Origin: Bursaphelenchus xylophilus
Taxonomy: Eukaryota > Nematoda > Chromadorea > Rhabditida > Aphelenchoididae
Length of the DNA: 64,000 bases
Direction: 5' to 3'
NCBI GenBank assembly: GCA_904066235.2
Contig: CAJFCV020000006.1
Coordinates: forward strand, 5,208,001 to 5,272,000
Shown: one piece after another, positions 32,887 through 48,055 of the stretch
Layout of the letters: each line of letters opens with the position of its first letter
Position numbering within the stretch: the first letter of the stretch is position 1
The notes under the pieces: model-generated
The model's database searches: none
What the model was told of the DNA's origin: nothing
Seen by the model: the letters and a program-made list of their open reading frames with translations, nothing else
Position numbers and translations under genes: made by a program

Positions 32887-35800
32887 GGTCTTGTTGCTGA
32901 AACGTGTTAATTATTTGGTTTTTCAACTTCTGATTGGTCTCTTTGTTATTTTTATGGTAATAAATTATTGAAAATACCGAATGATTGATATGTAGATGAT
33001 ATATGTGATGTGCACGGAGTGCACTCCGAAAGTCCAACCCTAGTTGACCGGTCGGTATAGGCCGAAGAAAAATTCCTGCCGTTTCTGAAGTTGGCCTACT
33101 CCTGATTAGTCCTGGTTTTGAACTAACTTACTCTCATTTCATTTTGTCGTACTTAGAAAGTGCGTATTTATACATACATAGCTTACTACAAGTAAATCAA
33201 TCTACAAGCAGCTACCGTAACACTTTAGGCTCCGGAATATCAAGATGAATTTACGAAAATCACATAACTTGGTACTCCGATTGAGACTAGGCACATAGGA
33301 GAACATTTCCTCAATCCTACTCCCTTGCAGAAAAGGCCCAGCCCTGTAGATTTCGTTCTTCAAAAATTCTCCAAAGAGGGCAAAAACGTACAGGATGTTT
33401 TACATTGAATTTTTCAATCAACACTTCTTTTTTGTAATGTTAGAGCCTATGAAAGCTACTGTAGAAAGTATACGGTAATTTATCTCAAGTAGATGGCTGT
33501 AGTTGATACAGTACATTATGGCTTGTTTTACATGTATATATACATATTAGCTTTGATAAGAAGGGATTAAGATTTTTTTTGGCGGAACAAAAACGTTTAC
33601 TCAGAAGTTTTTTGAAAATAATATTACCCTCATGTACAAGTGGTTTGAGACGGCTTGCAAAAGTACTGTGTGGAAATCGTATGCACTGGAAGTACTTTCT
33701 ATTACCACAGGGGACACGACAAAAAGGTCGACTGGGTTTGAACTCGGGTTGAACTTTCGGATTACCTATAGTATTTATTTATGTCATATCTTTATAAATC
33801 ATTTGCTTCCTCGGCTCGCCTGGACTTTTTGGACCAGACGGCGACATTTTATACTGTTATTGTTTAAAGTGGTGTCAAATTTATTCATGTCTGATGTGGT
33901 TTTTAACGGAAATAGGTGAGAGAGCTTTTTCTAACCTTTTGAATTCTAGTTTATTTAGCTATCTCATAGTCCCATACTACAGAATACAAAGCTATGCAGA
34001 ATCCTGGTGTCAAAGTCCATTCTGAAATTTGCAATTAATGCGTCACCCACAGCTTCCGTAATTCCACCTTTCATCAGATTTCCACACTTTTCCGGGCCTC
34101 TGCAAACACGGCCAAGTTAAATTGTCGAGGATGAAACCGTCCTCGTACTTTAAGAAATGAACGCTGGGACGTGGGAATTGAACCCACTTTTTAAATGACA
34201 TAACACCCTCAGTTTTAAAGAGTTTATAAACTGCTAGTCATTTAGTCTCTTCTTACCTTTTTAGCAAATAATGTCATCTTAGATACGACGGAAGACGGGC
34301 TTATTACCAACAACAACTTCCGTGATTTCTGCACTTTCAGTTCGACCAGGTCTTTATATAATACTGCCATTTTTAATAGATGTTATTGGCCAATGCCCTT
34401 CCAGATGTAATCAATTTGGTACAGACTATAATAAGTACTGTCTCCTCGCTATATATGATTTCATTTTTTCGAGGTTTGTAGGTAATTCCTTGCAAACATA
34501 ATGGGTCTAATTGGTATGAACTAGTGCATAAAAGTGGTTTGAAGTCCATTTTCCGAGCTTCCAAACTCGATTTGGGGCTTGCGCTGGCTTCTGGGCTTGG
34601 GAAGTATTTATTATAAGTGAAGTTGAGATTTAGGAGCTGTCAGATTAAAATTCTTATTTCCGATGCTCTCGACATGATTTTTTTTTTGCAATGTAAAGGT
34701 TTAGTTTGTTATTACCGATTAAGTCAGATGTTTTTAATATTGGAATACGGTCACAATAAATAGAAAAGTGGTTTGATTGTATTGCCTCTTGCATATTCCT
34801 CTTGAGCACAAGAATTTTAGAAGTCTGTCATCCCAGTTCAAAAATCCCTTATTCTCCAAAAAGCGAGGTCTTCGAAAAGCAAAACCCGATTGATTTCCAA
34901 CTTTGTCTCCAGGCTCTATCTGATCAGTCCCTACCGAAAGCACCTATTAAAATGTGACAAAATATGTTGCCCTCGCTTTCTAATGTCTTTTACATTTATG
35001 CACTTATTAGTGATGCAGTTCTAATCCAGGTAGCTTAGGAAATCAGACGTCATGAAAGTGTTATATAGTGCATCGTGTTATTTACATATTTCATCTTCCT
35101 GCGTGTGAGACGACAAGACAGACAAGGAACCAGGAAGAATTGTATCTTGGTTGCTACAATTTTCGTCGGATTTTCAAAATCGAAATGAGTTGTAGGAACC
35201 GGTCTCAATGATGGATGGCACTCAGATCTTTCTCACGTCAGGCCTTGACGAAACAGCAAAATTGTGAAAATTTGACATTTTTTTTTGTGATTTTCATTGT
35301 GAAAGATCTGTTCGGCATGGATTTTATTTGTTCTATAAAAACCATTCTCTTCAAAAAGATAGGTTTTCTGGCCATCTCTACATATTGACTTTTCATCGTC
35401 CATTGATTGCATCTTTGCAGAACATTGAATATCTTAGTTCCGCCAGCAACGTAACTGAGAATTTGCCCTTTTTTCAATTTCTTATCTAATGGAAAGTATC
35501 CCAAAAGTACATGTTCCTTGGTTAGAGAATCCAATGGGTTCGGCATTCTTAATAAAGCACCAATTTAATCTTTAAGTAGTACTTTAACTCCCCTTTCGCA
35601 AGTGTGTTATTATGGGAAGATATATAATTTTACATTGGTTTAGACACCAGTTAATCCAAAAATTGGCAAAGATTAGTATCCAAATCGGGGGGACAAGGAA
35701 CGGTTTGGTCAGGCTTTTTACATTAGGGTTTCAGCTTTTGCTCGAACTTTGCAGATCCAGATATAATTTTTTTGTCATCTTTCAGCCTAAAAATCCCGAT

Positions 35801-37629
35801 GGTGTTTGCAAAGCAAAAAAAAAAAGAAAAAAAAAAGTGTCGCGGTGATCACAGAACATTCTGATCTTAATTTTCTCCTAGTGGCATAAAAATCGGAGCA
35901 CGGAGCATTGAACTTTGAGCACTTCTCCAATAAGACTACGTATAACTTGTGAAGAAACACAAGACCTTTACCTCATCCATTCAAGATAATTTTTTGCCAA
36001 TTACATATACTTTGGTTCTGTGTACTCGATGACCCTCGAGAATAAGTTTAAGGTAATAAAAAAGGCCATCTGAGTAAACGTTCCTATTGACCTCAGTTTT
36101 GCTTGCCCACTAGAGACAATAAACATCAAAAGTCTAAGATTGGGGATGTTCTGAATAGCAGTTCTTAGGTCTGCCGAAGTGCACTTCCGCTTATAAATAA
36201 CGCCGGAATTTTAGTTTTTCACGCTTTATGGCTGCAAATTTCGGCCATTTTACTGGATTCGCACGTACCTACTGGTTACTTAGGTGTTTTTCTTGGATCT
36301 TGTTCATATTCTTCATAAAGCCCATATAACCCAAGTTTAGCTAAAATGTCATGTTTTTTGAGAAGGGATTATGAAGCTGGGTCATGGTTGATTAACTTTT
36401 AGAGCTCATCAAAAGTGAAAGTATACTCTCTTACACTTTGTAGTATACTCGTATTTGTGACCTAAACGGGATGTGTGTCAATATATTTAGGGTCCAACTG
36501 GTCCACAAACATGTCTTTAGTCTGGTTTTCCTAAAGCCTTTGCGCCGGGCGAAGACCCCGTTAGCAATTGGAATTCATTTTTGACTTTAGTTTGTGCCGT
36601 ATTTATTACAACTCAAATTTCTTCACAAGGTATACCTTGTACATCTTCTACAGAAGATAAAACATAGTTTGGTACACTTAGGCAATGTTAAATAGTTAGT
36701 TTGTCGCATTCTATGAAGGAGGCTTGTTACAGAAAGACTTTGAAAGTTTATAAATAGCTTAAGTTTGGCCTGCACGTTCCTATGTAATGCAATATATTTG
36801 TATAAAATTTCTTTATACAACGGATCGCCATACTACGAACTTTGTCTATGACAAATGATTTCCCAAATCCCTAGCGTGACTTTTTATTAAACGACGCTAT
36901 GCTCAGCGGGCCACTTTCAGATTCCTCACGGATCTTGCGTGAGTGTTCTATACAGTTTATCTGGCATATATTTGAGAAAATTATAATCCGAGTCTTATCA
37001 AAAGTAATCAAAATACCCCTATAAGTTTATAAAAAATCTTTGTTCCCGAAAATTTTTTATACAGCCATTTGACTGCTTAATTTCACAAGTTTTAAATAGA
37101 CTACGGTATTATTTAAAACTTACAACTTACAAAGAGAAGACCGTTTCTTACGTTTCCACTCAGAAATTGCTTTCCTTTTTCCCAAAAGTTTGTTGGTGAC
37201 AATTCCGTCTCGAGAATATAATTTATTCCACGAAATAAACCTCATCCTTATCCTCCTTCTCTAAATCAACATTCCCTTTTATTTACTTTTAATGTAATTA
37301 AAACAGCAACCTTATACTTGAGTGTTACTTAGAAGACGAATTCAAAGATTTGGAGATTGTATTTTTAACATTTGTAGGCTTAGAATTACATCGTGCTACA
37401 CAAGGATGGTTGCAAGATCTTTGATCTCATAAATTTCAACGGAATATTTTCAGCTTGGAGTGTTTTGTAAGCCCAGTCTTCTTTCCGGTGTCTGATCTTT
37501 CCTCCCGGTATTACATGTATTACATTCCTTCCACCTTTAAAAGCCAATTCCCGCCCTTTTTTCCTGAAATCGGATCGTATTTACGGAAATTTTTGACAAC
37601 ATGTACATGTTTACGTCGCCGATTTCAGC
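32887..37629. other. gene-poor region
   Basis: About 4.7 kb without a convincing gene. It holds the U1A 3' end, AT-rich DNA, an isolated tRNA T-arm-like motif near 34175, and two minus-strand frames (34734-34943 and 35238-35546) listed separately as weak candidates. Confidence 0.5.
34734..35546 (-). CDS. weak candidate: two minus-strand frames, possibly a decayed gene
   Basis: A 102-codon ATG frame (35546-35238) has protein-like content (MPNPLDSLTKEHVLLGYFP). A second frame, 34943-34734, begins right after an acceptor (TTTTAATAG) with VLSVGTDQIEPGDKVG. A donor, GTGAGA, at about 35233 lies just past the stop of the first frame, and the phases do not join. This could be a gene with a missed junction or a degraded one. 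I recognise no family. Confidence 0.25.
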
Positions 37630-39015
37630 ATGATTGACAGGTACACAATCACCTTGGTCAGCCTAGTTTTTGGGATTTTGCACTTTTGTGTGGCTATAAT
37701 GGGAAGTCTGGCACTAATGCGCACCGTCCGAAATTTGCATAAAAACCACAAGTAAGAGCGTATTCATAGAAAATTCAAGTTTATCTCGTGATTTAAGACT
37801 ATTACTCATTAATCTCCTGATCGGATGTTATATGTCATCAACAGGGACATTAGCATCAAGTGTGGTGCGAGTATTTATGTTGAGCAGTAATCAGTTCACT
37901 CTACGAACCAATATTGGATTCAGGATACTGAATATGTTCGAATCGTTGGGTCCTAATATCTTCAGGTAATTTTGATTTTTTGGCAGTCTCTGAAGCTCTA
38001 TGACATTTTTTTTGAAGAATTTGCCTGTTAACTAAACCAACAAGCTTGACTTCGAGAGCCTCTCTTAATAATACGGTGCTGCATATCTCTGATATTACAC
38101 TACCGAAAATCTCTTTCAGGCTAACATTTATCGCGTTCACCATCGAAAGAGCGGTAGCAACAAGGAGAATCTACAGTTACGAGCTCAGTTCGCCCGTCCT
38201 TGGCTACGTTCTCATGCCACTTAGCTTGATGTGTGCCTTTTCTTTATCATTCAGCTACAATATATGTAAGTAGTTCCGTTAACACTTCCAAACACTAACG
38301 TTTTTGTTGTGCGTACTCTTGTGGTTCGATGTAATCCGTCTTGTAAATCTCTAGATTCTTCAGTAAATGCGTCCCTAACAATTCTTTACGCGATCTACAT
38401 ATCGCTGGACACCTTATCCTTGGCCGCGACCTTGATTTTAATCGCGTTGAATCAGAAATGGCAGTCCATCGAGAACATATCAACCTATTATAATCTCAGC
38501 ATGCGATATCAGGTGAGCTTTCATGTACCTTAGGAAATTTTTTTATTATTTGAGCTGAATTTTTGATATTTTATCTTAAAACAATGTAAAAAATGCTCAC
38601 AAATTGACTCTTTAGTCGTTTCAGATCTTCGAGAACATCAGAATCCTTCTCTTCCTGGTTCGCATAATTTCCTTAGGATTTACGGCCGCCTTAATGGCCA
38701 CAATAAGCTCATTAACCATCAGGAAATTGCATTTTACTCATTATACTTACTATGCGAGGGTTTCATACTTTGGAGTAAGTCGATTTCATCAAAACGAGAC
38801 ATCACACTCATTAATTTTAGATCTGGAACATCTACGGACTAATAGCGGGCCTTTTATTAATATACGAACTATGCCCAAAGTTATTATTGTTTGGTCCGTT
38901 GAAGAGAAAACATAAATATGGCCTTATCCCACACGACTTGATTATCAACTCGGATCGCTACTTTATCAGACTCAATTCGTCCTGGACGAAAAAAGCTCAA
39001 GCCATGAACTTGTGA
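37630..39015 (+). CDS. nematode serpentine chemoreceptor (Sra/Sre superfamily-like)
   Basis: Seven-helix receptor of the nematode-specific chemosensory GPCR families. Six exons: 37630-37751, 37798-37965, 38120-38265, 38355-38512, 38625-38774 and 38821-39015; 312 aa. Hydrophobic segments include LVSLVFGILHFCVAIMGSLA, LLLINLLIGCYM, VLGYVLMPLSLMCAFSLSF, ILYAIYISLDTLSLAATLIL and GLIAGLLLIYELC. After TM3 lies the signature FTIERAVATRRIYSYE, which resembles the ER-x-x-AT ... YE pattern of the Sre/Sra families. All intron phases agree. Expected in sensory neuron cilia; ligand unknown. It converges with the next gene. Confidence 0.85.
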
Positions 39016-39229
39016 ATTGATAATTGTTCTAAAACACAACTCGAAAAACGGTGTAATACATGTAAATAAATTTGTATTATTCTTTCATACCCTGGGGATT
39101 CAACTAGACAACTCTTCCAGACAACCCTCTTTCGGTACAATTTGGAAATACCAATAAAACTGCAAAGAATTACCTGATTTACCTTATAGTTTATATACAA
39201 AAACCACCAAAAAATATTCAACAAGTGTC

Positions 39230-39720
39230 CTAAAAATCGCCAACTCCCCAAGGCTTCGGAGATTCGTCCCTTATCGATCGGTCGTACTGCCAGAAGTTTC
39301 GACCGCCATAAAACTGGTCGATCCAGGACGAAGTTGCCTTTTCGATCATCTCGCCCTTGGCACGTACATCTGGAGGTAATGTCCCTTTTTCACGCATCCT
39401 TCGGTACCTGCAACAAAATAGAATCAGAACTTTCAACATCTTTAAAATTTTAGGCATAACCGTGTCTAAACATCAGAAGCACATAATACATGATAAGCTT
39501 ACCAAAAATTGTTGATTGGATGATCTGGACCTTTCCAAAAATAAACCCCAACGTTATACACGATTGTCCACGCCAATGTCGCGCCGATAACCCGAGGGAG
39601 CAAAGAATTTGTGGGTATTTGAGCCTGAACCTTGAAGTTTTCCCATTTTGCCTTCTGACGTTTGAAGAAAGCAAATTTTACTGTGCCGGCTCGAAGAACT
39701 TTTGGATTGCCTTCCGACAT
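39230..39720 (-). CDS. small single-pass membrane protein, possibly mitochondrial
   Basis: Two exons, 39720-39503 and 39407-39230, give 131 aa. The N-terminal half is basic (VKFAFFKRQKAKWENFK), followed by one hydrophobic segment (VIGATLAWTIVYNVGVYFW) and a hydrophilic C-terminal half with aromatic residues (FYGGRNFWQYD). No cleavable signal peptide. This plan is reminiscent of small accessory subunits of the mitochondrial inner membrane, but I cannot match it to a named subunit. It is head-to-head with the KMT5A-type gene (about 750 bases). Confidence 0.75.
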
Positions 39721-40471
39721 TTGCAGATGCTGGCGATCGAGTTCGAGATCTCGCCAAAAATAATTTCCAAAAAATAATTTTATTGTGACAGAATGCCAGA
39801 AAAACGAAAACGCGTCGGGAGAGAGCGGAGGGGAGAGTGGCGCTTTTTTTAGAGCGTCTTTTTTGTTTCTTCGGTTGCGTTCCTCTTCTACGTCTTCCCC
39901 CACTACCAACACTAACCGCAGCGACGACCTTATTCACCGTCTTCCATCTCCAATAAGCGCTTTCCAGTGGCATTCGCCCCTTTTTCTCTCTTATGGATAA
40001 GATCGAGGTGGGGAAAGAGGGGCAGAGACTGGCCGGGATTTTGTTTTGCTGCCCTCGGGGCACAAGGCCGTTAGCCTCTGTGATATTTTTGTTTGTGGCC
40101 GCTTGTTTATTCCGAATGTTCTCGGCGCTCTCCTCTTTTTGCGTGCTCTCTGATCGTGTGTAGACGGGGGAAATTGAGTAGAAGAGGGTCGGAACGTTCG
40201 CTTTCCCTCGAGATCTCGTGCTTCTCCTGTTGTTGTTCTATTTCGCGGGTTGTTGATGTAATGCATCGTGATTTTGTTATGATAAACAGTAATTTTACCA
40301 TATGGTTTTAATTTCAGATCGAGGTGAGAGTTTGAGTACAGATCGGATTAGTGCCGAAATTTGGACCGAAGGTCACATCTCAACTTGAATTTTAGTGTAG
40401 TATTGATTAGAGTCCAACCACGGCACGATAAACCAGGCGGAGCAACGTTTTATATTGTTATTGACACCAAA
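39721..40471. other. shared upstream region of two divergent genes
   Basis: Lies between the start at 39720 (-) and the start at 40472 (+). Long frames here on the minus strand continue from the neighbouring exon and have low-complexity Arg/Lys/Ser content. An acceptor at about 40317 (TTTTAATTTCAG) may be a splice-leader or 5' UTR splice site for the plus gene. The AP-2-like palindrome at 40050-40062 lies within. Confidence 0.5.
40050..40062. promoter_or_regulatory. AP-2-type palindrome between divergent genes
   Basis: TGCCCTCGGGGCA matches GCCC-N3-GGGC in the divergent promoter region. Confidence 0.35.
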
Positions 40472-41319
40472 ATGACCCGTGTATTACGACGACAGAATCA
40501 GAATGTCGAACCTCGTCCCAAGAAGGCGAAGGTCCAGAAGCCGGACAAATCTGAGGGGTCACACAAAATTACGGAGTTCTTTCCAGTCCGGAAAAGCAAC
40601 AGGATCACCGGGAAAGCATTGCAGGTAATACTTTATATTATTTATGTGTCATTCTTTAGTAAACGAGACTTCTCGTCTTCCTGTGTTTTTTATTACCCAA
40701 AACATTGATAAGGAGTCTGTGTTTACAATATTTAACTGTCGACTGTTTCAGCGAGAGAATATGAGGCAATTGGAAGAGATGGTGATGACCGGAGCCAACG
40801 AACAATACCTCCAAGTGTCCATCTGTGGCGAAAAAGGACGTGGGTTGATCGCGATGAGGCCGTTTGTTAGAGGGGAGTTCGTAGTGGAGTATAAAGGTCA
40901 GTTTTGAATAATAGTTATTTTTGGCTCACGGATAATCTATTTTTATATCGGAGCATGTTTCTTTCGATTAATGTTAATTTATTCTGTTTCTAGGTGACCT
41001 AGTCGACTATCAAGAAGCCGTTCGAAGGGAAGTGGAGTATGCCAAGGACCCAAGTATAGGATCGTACATGTATTTCTTCAAATACCAAGAGAGGCGGATG
41101 TGTGTGGATGCGACGGCCGAGACCCCATACAAAGGAAGGCTTCTGAATCACTCCGTTCTGTTCCCTAATTTGAGACCGAAAGTCCTGGACTTTGGCCATT
41201 TCATCTGTGTGGGATTGTTCGCGATGAGGGACATTGAAGTTGGAGAAGAACTACTCTATGATTATGGGGACAGGACTCGATGCACGGTGGAGAAGAACCC
41301 TTGGCTTCTGAACTCGTGA
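40472..41319 (+). CDS. set-1: SET8/KMT5A-type histone H4-K20 monomethyltransferase
   Basis: Chromatin enzyme that monomethylates Lys20 of histone H4. Three exons: 40472-40624, 40752-40896 and 40994-41319; 207 aa, close to C. elegans SET-1. The C-terminal SET domain has the KMT5A-like opening EFVVEYKGDLVDY, the cofactor motif LLNHS (about 145) and the closing LLYDYGDRTR, with no post-SET Cys cluster, as in this subfamily. The N-terminus is basic and carries SHKITEFFPVRK (residues 30-41), corresponding to the PCNA-binding degron of human SET8. The family is cell-cycle regulated through CRL4-Cdt2; that this protein is too is inferred from the motif. Nuclear. Confidence 0.93.
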
Positions 41320-42169
41320 TTCGAACAGATTGTTTAGCAACGTAGAGATGATCTAGATGTTGTATAGTGTGACTAATAATCCATAACACTGATTCTCAAT
41401 GTTTTCTAGAGTACTGCTCTATTTATTCGCCCCTTGCTTTAAGTTATAATTGACCCAAATATTGACTGCTTTTTGAAGAAGATGGTATCTTGTTTGGAAT
41501 ATTTCATGCGAATATCATTTGTGAGATCTTCTCGTCCCCCAAGTGTTCCCATCTTATTCCCCTTTCCCCGCCTAAAAACGCACTTTGTAAGCTCTGTCCT
41601 CAGGGCCCAAGATATTATGATGTAAAGGTCTAGCTGTACAGAATACTGGTATAATTATTGTCTTCAAAGTGTCTCTTCTCATCTCTACACACATAAGGGT
41701 CGTTTGTTCTTCTGTTCTTCCCACATCTCCGAGGGATATAATTAACGAATTCAGTAGTGCTACCTTAATATAATGTCATATTCCTTGTTTTTTTTGTCTT
41801 GTCACCAAAAAGACAATGCATTTCGTACCGTATATAAATCTTGGAATATATCCTCTGATTTTATATTGTCAAGTAAACTAATACCATAAAAATGGTCGGT
41901 TGAGAAGATGGGTAATATAAAAGTGGAATTTAATTTTCGACTTAAAAGTTAGTTTTTCCATACCCAAGGTTCAAACTGTAAGAAGATGACAAATAAATCC
42001 AAGAATATTGGAGTAAAATACAAATCCCCCAAATATTTACTTCGTCTTGGTTTTCCCGATGGTTTTAAGGAAAATAAATATGATACCCTTGACTTGCCTT
42101 ACAATTTACTGTTTTCTGACGTTAACAACACTGTATTACCTCGGACCAGACTTGATTTTCCCTGGGAAT
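41320..42169. other. AT-rich intergenic gap left of the hAT element
   Basis: No supported gene. Contains the KMT5A-type gene 3' region and ends at the transposon target duplication at 42162-42169. Confidence 0.55.
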
Positions 42170-42643
42170 CAGGGGTGGTCAGTGGGCCGGCCCGTGACGG
42201 GCCGGCCGGGCTCAAAAATGGAAAATTACAAACGGGCCGGGCCCGTCACGGGCCGGGCCGGGCCGCGGGCCTGGGGTTTTTTCCGGCCCGGCCCGTCTAA
42301 ATTACAATGCCAAACCGTTGGCATTCATTGTTTTCGCGCCGGGAAAATTAATTGATGTTGTTATAGTTGCTGTTTCTCAAGTTCTAAAACGTTTACAAGT
42401 CTATAGTTCCATTATAAAACCACAAAACTATCACATTGATCCTTTACTAGCTATATCAACGCCTTTTTGCCTAAGTTTTGATCCCAAGCTTGGGCGCAGT
42501 TCGCAGAACCCTCTATAAACGGGCCTGCACGGGCCGGGCCCGGAAAAAGACTAGACGGGCCCGGCCGGGGCGGTAATTAGACGGGCCGGGCCGCGGGCCG
42601 AAAATCAGAAAAATAGGGTCCGCTGACCACCCCTGCTGGGAAT
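42162..42643. mobile_element. non-autonomous hAT-type element with 8-bp target duplication
   Basis: The element 42170-42635 (466 bp) starts CAGGGGTGGTCAGTGGGCC and ends with the near reverse complement GGTCCGCTGACCACCCCTG (17 of 19 positions match). It is flanked by the exact duplication CTGGGAAT (42162-42169 and 42636-42643). CAGGGGTGG-type termini plus an 8-bp duplication are hallmarks of hAT transposons. The interior is an array of GGGCCGGG/CCCGGCCC blocks near both ends with AT-rich sequence between; no transposase is encoded. The sharp GC rise separates it from its surroundings. Confidence 0.9.
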
Positions 42644-42954
42644 AGTTGTTAGAGAGACTTGACTCTTGTGTCAAGTCTAACGGTATTTATGGGAAAAGAA
42701 ACGAGAAAATGCGCTCTCTCTCCCGAAAAGGAACCCGTTTCTTTTCCGAAGGTGAATATAGGGGAATGCCGGGAGAGGGAAGCTGTCTTCGGAATATTAT
42801 TCCCAGTTCAAGGTACGCTTGAGTTCCGAATCATCTTCTGATGTGTTTGGAAGGGACTTTTTGGAACTGTTCCTGGGGATTCCGGGAACGAATGGTTTAT
42901 TTAGGCTGGTTGGTCGTACGGGGGTGCCTTTGAAATGAAAAGTAATTTTATTTA

Positions 42955-43267
42955 TTATTTCTTGTCAGAATGGGAAGAGATGTTCATTTGTTTAGGGTCC
43001 ATAAAGGGTGAGATGTTCGACTGAGCCGTTCTCGCGCAAATTTGATGTTATTTTCGTTGAAGAAACATTCTTTGAACAAAATGGAAACCGCCGAACTACC
43101 TGAATCTTCTCAGGAAACGATGACTCGATGGTTTTCGGAAGTAATTGAAATCTAATTTCTCGAGCGCAGTCACCAAAGCTACACGTATTTTGAGTTGAAT
43201 CATGCGCGGAATCTCGTTCACCATCAACAATGAACGCCTCGATCAAAGCGTAATTCAATTCCAACAT
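42955..43267 (-). CDS. possible small orphan gene
   Basis: ATG at 43267 opens a frame with protein-like composition (for example FIVDGERDSAHDSTQN). Unspliced it ends after 91 codons at 42992. Removing a 79-nt GT-AG intron (after FPEKIQ, donor GTAGTT, acceptor GGCTCAG) gives an alternative end reading SNISPFMDPKQMN and stopping at TAA 42955-42957. No family recognised. A further short minus frame lies upstream (43432-43620), but I could not join it in phase. Confidence 0.3.
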
Positions 43268-44090
43268 TTTTTCTCAATTTTATTTGTGCATTTTTCGAAT
43301 TTACTCTATTAAAACCAGACGAGAAGACAAACACAAGGACTCTGTCCACAGTTAAAGTGCGATTTTTAGCTAAGCTACTGTACAGTCAGACAGACAGTGT
43401 ACTTTTTAGAGGATGCATAGAGTTAGGACAATCACTGAGACAGAGTTCGAACCCAAACAAAAGACCACGAGGAATTCGCATATAGATTTAGAAGATTAGA
43501 AGACTTTCCCGGATAATTTACAGTAAGATGAGAGGCAATTACTGGTTTCCATTTGACCCTGTCCGCCGTGGAATGATGGCGTTCGGCCTCCACATACCAC
43601 CGTTTCGTTTTAAAGACCATTTTTGAGTTTACATTTGGGGGAATTTACACATAAATTATATTGTTATTGCAAGAGATAACAAAAAAATTACCGTTACAAA
43701 CGAATGGAGCAAATGATTGATAGAAAAATAAGTGAGAATAAATTACAAACCTATAAAACAGATACAAAATTATCGAAGAGGTGGAGTGGGGGCTGGTCGA
43801 GCCGGGATTTGGGGGCGAGAATGGGCGGGTGGTCTAAAAAATGATCGAGATTAATACAAATAATGGTAAATCCATATAGGCAAGTACAACAAATCGCAAA
43901 ATAATTCGTTCCAGACGTCAAAAACCATCTGAAATCTCCAAAAAATATAATATTTCCTCTAATATAACGACAATATTTCTTCAAAAAAGGCCCAATCACA
44001 ATCACAATATCGAGAACCATACAGTAACCAGACTCACTACAACCTCTTACCCATCGGGGTTATGCTCTGTCTGCAGTGCTGGCTCTCTCT
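43268..44090. other. downstream region of dynamin
   Basis: Probably dynamin 3' UTR and intergenic DNA. One short minus-strand frame (43432-43620) is possible but unsupported. Confidence 0.5.

Positions 44091-48055
<3,965 letters not shown>

Noticed and set aside
34150..34200. tRNA T-arm-like motif (GTGGG TTCAATT CCCAC on minus strand)
   Set aside because: No acceptor, D or anticodon arms could be folded around it.
39554..40063. 169-codon minus frame
   Set aside because: It is out of frame with the real exon 39720-39503 and consists mainly of low-complexity basic residues from the intergenic promoter.
42047..42355. Plus frames over the GC-rich block
   Set aside because: They translate the repeat arrays of the hAT-type element.
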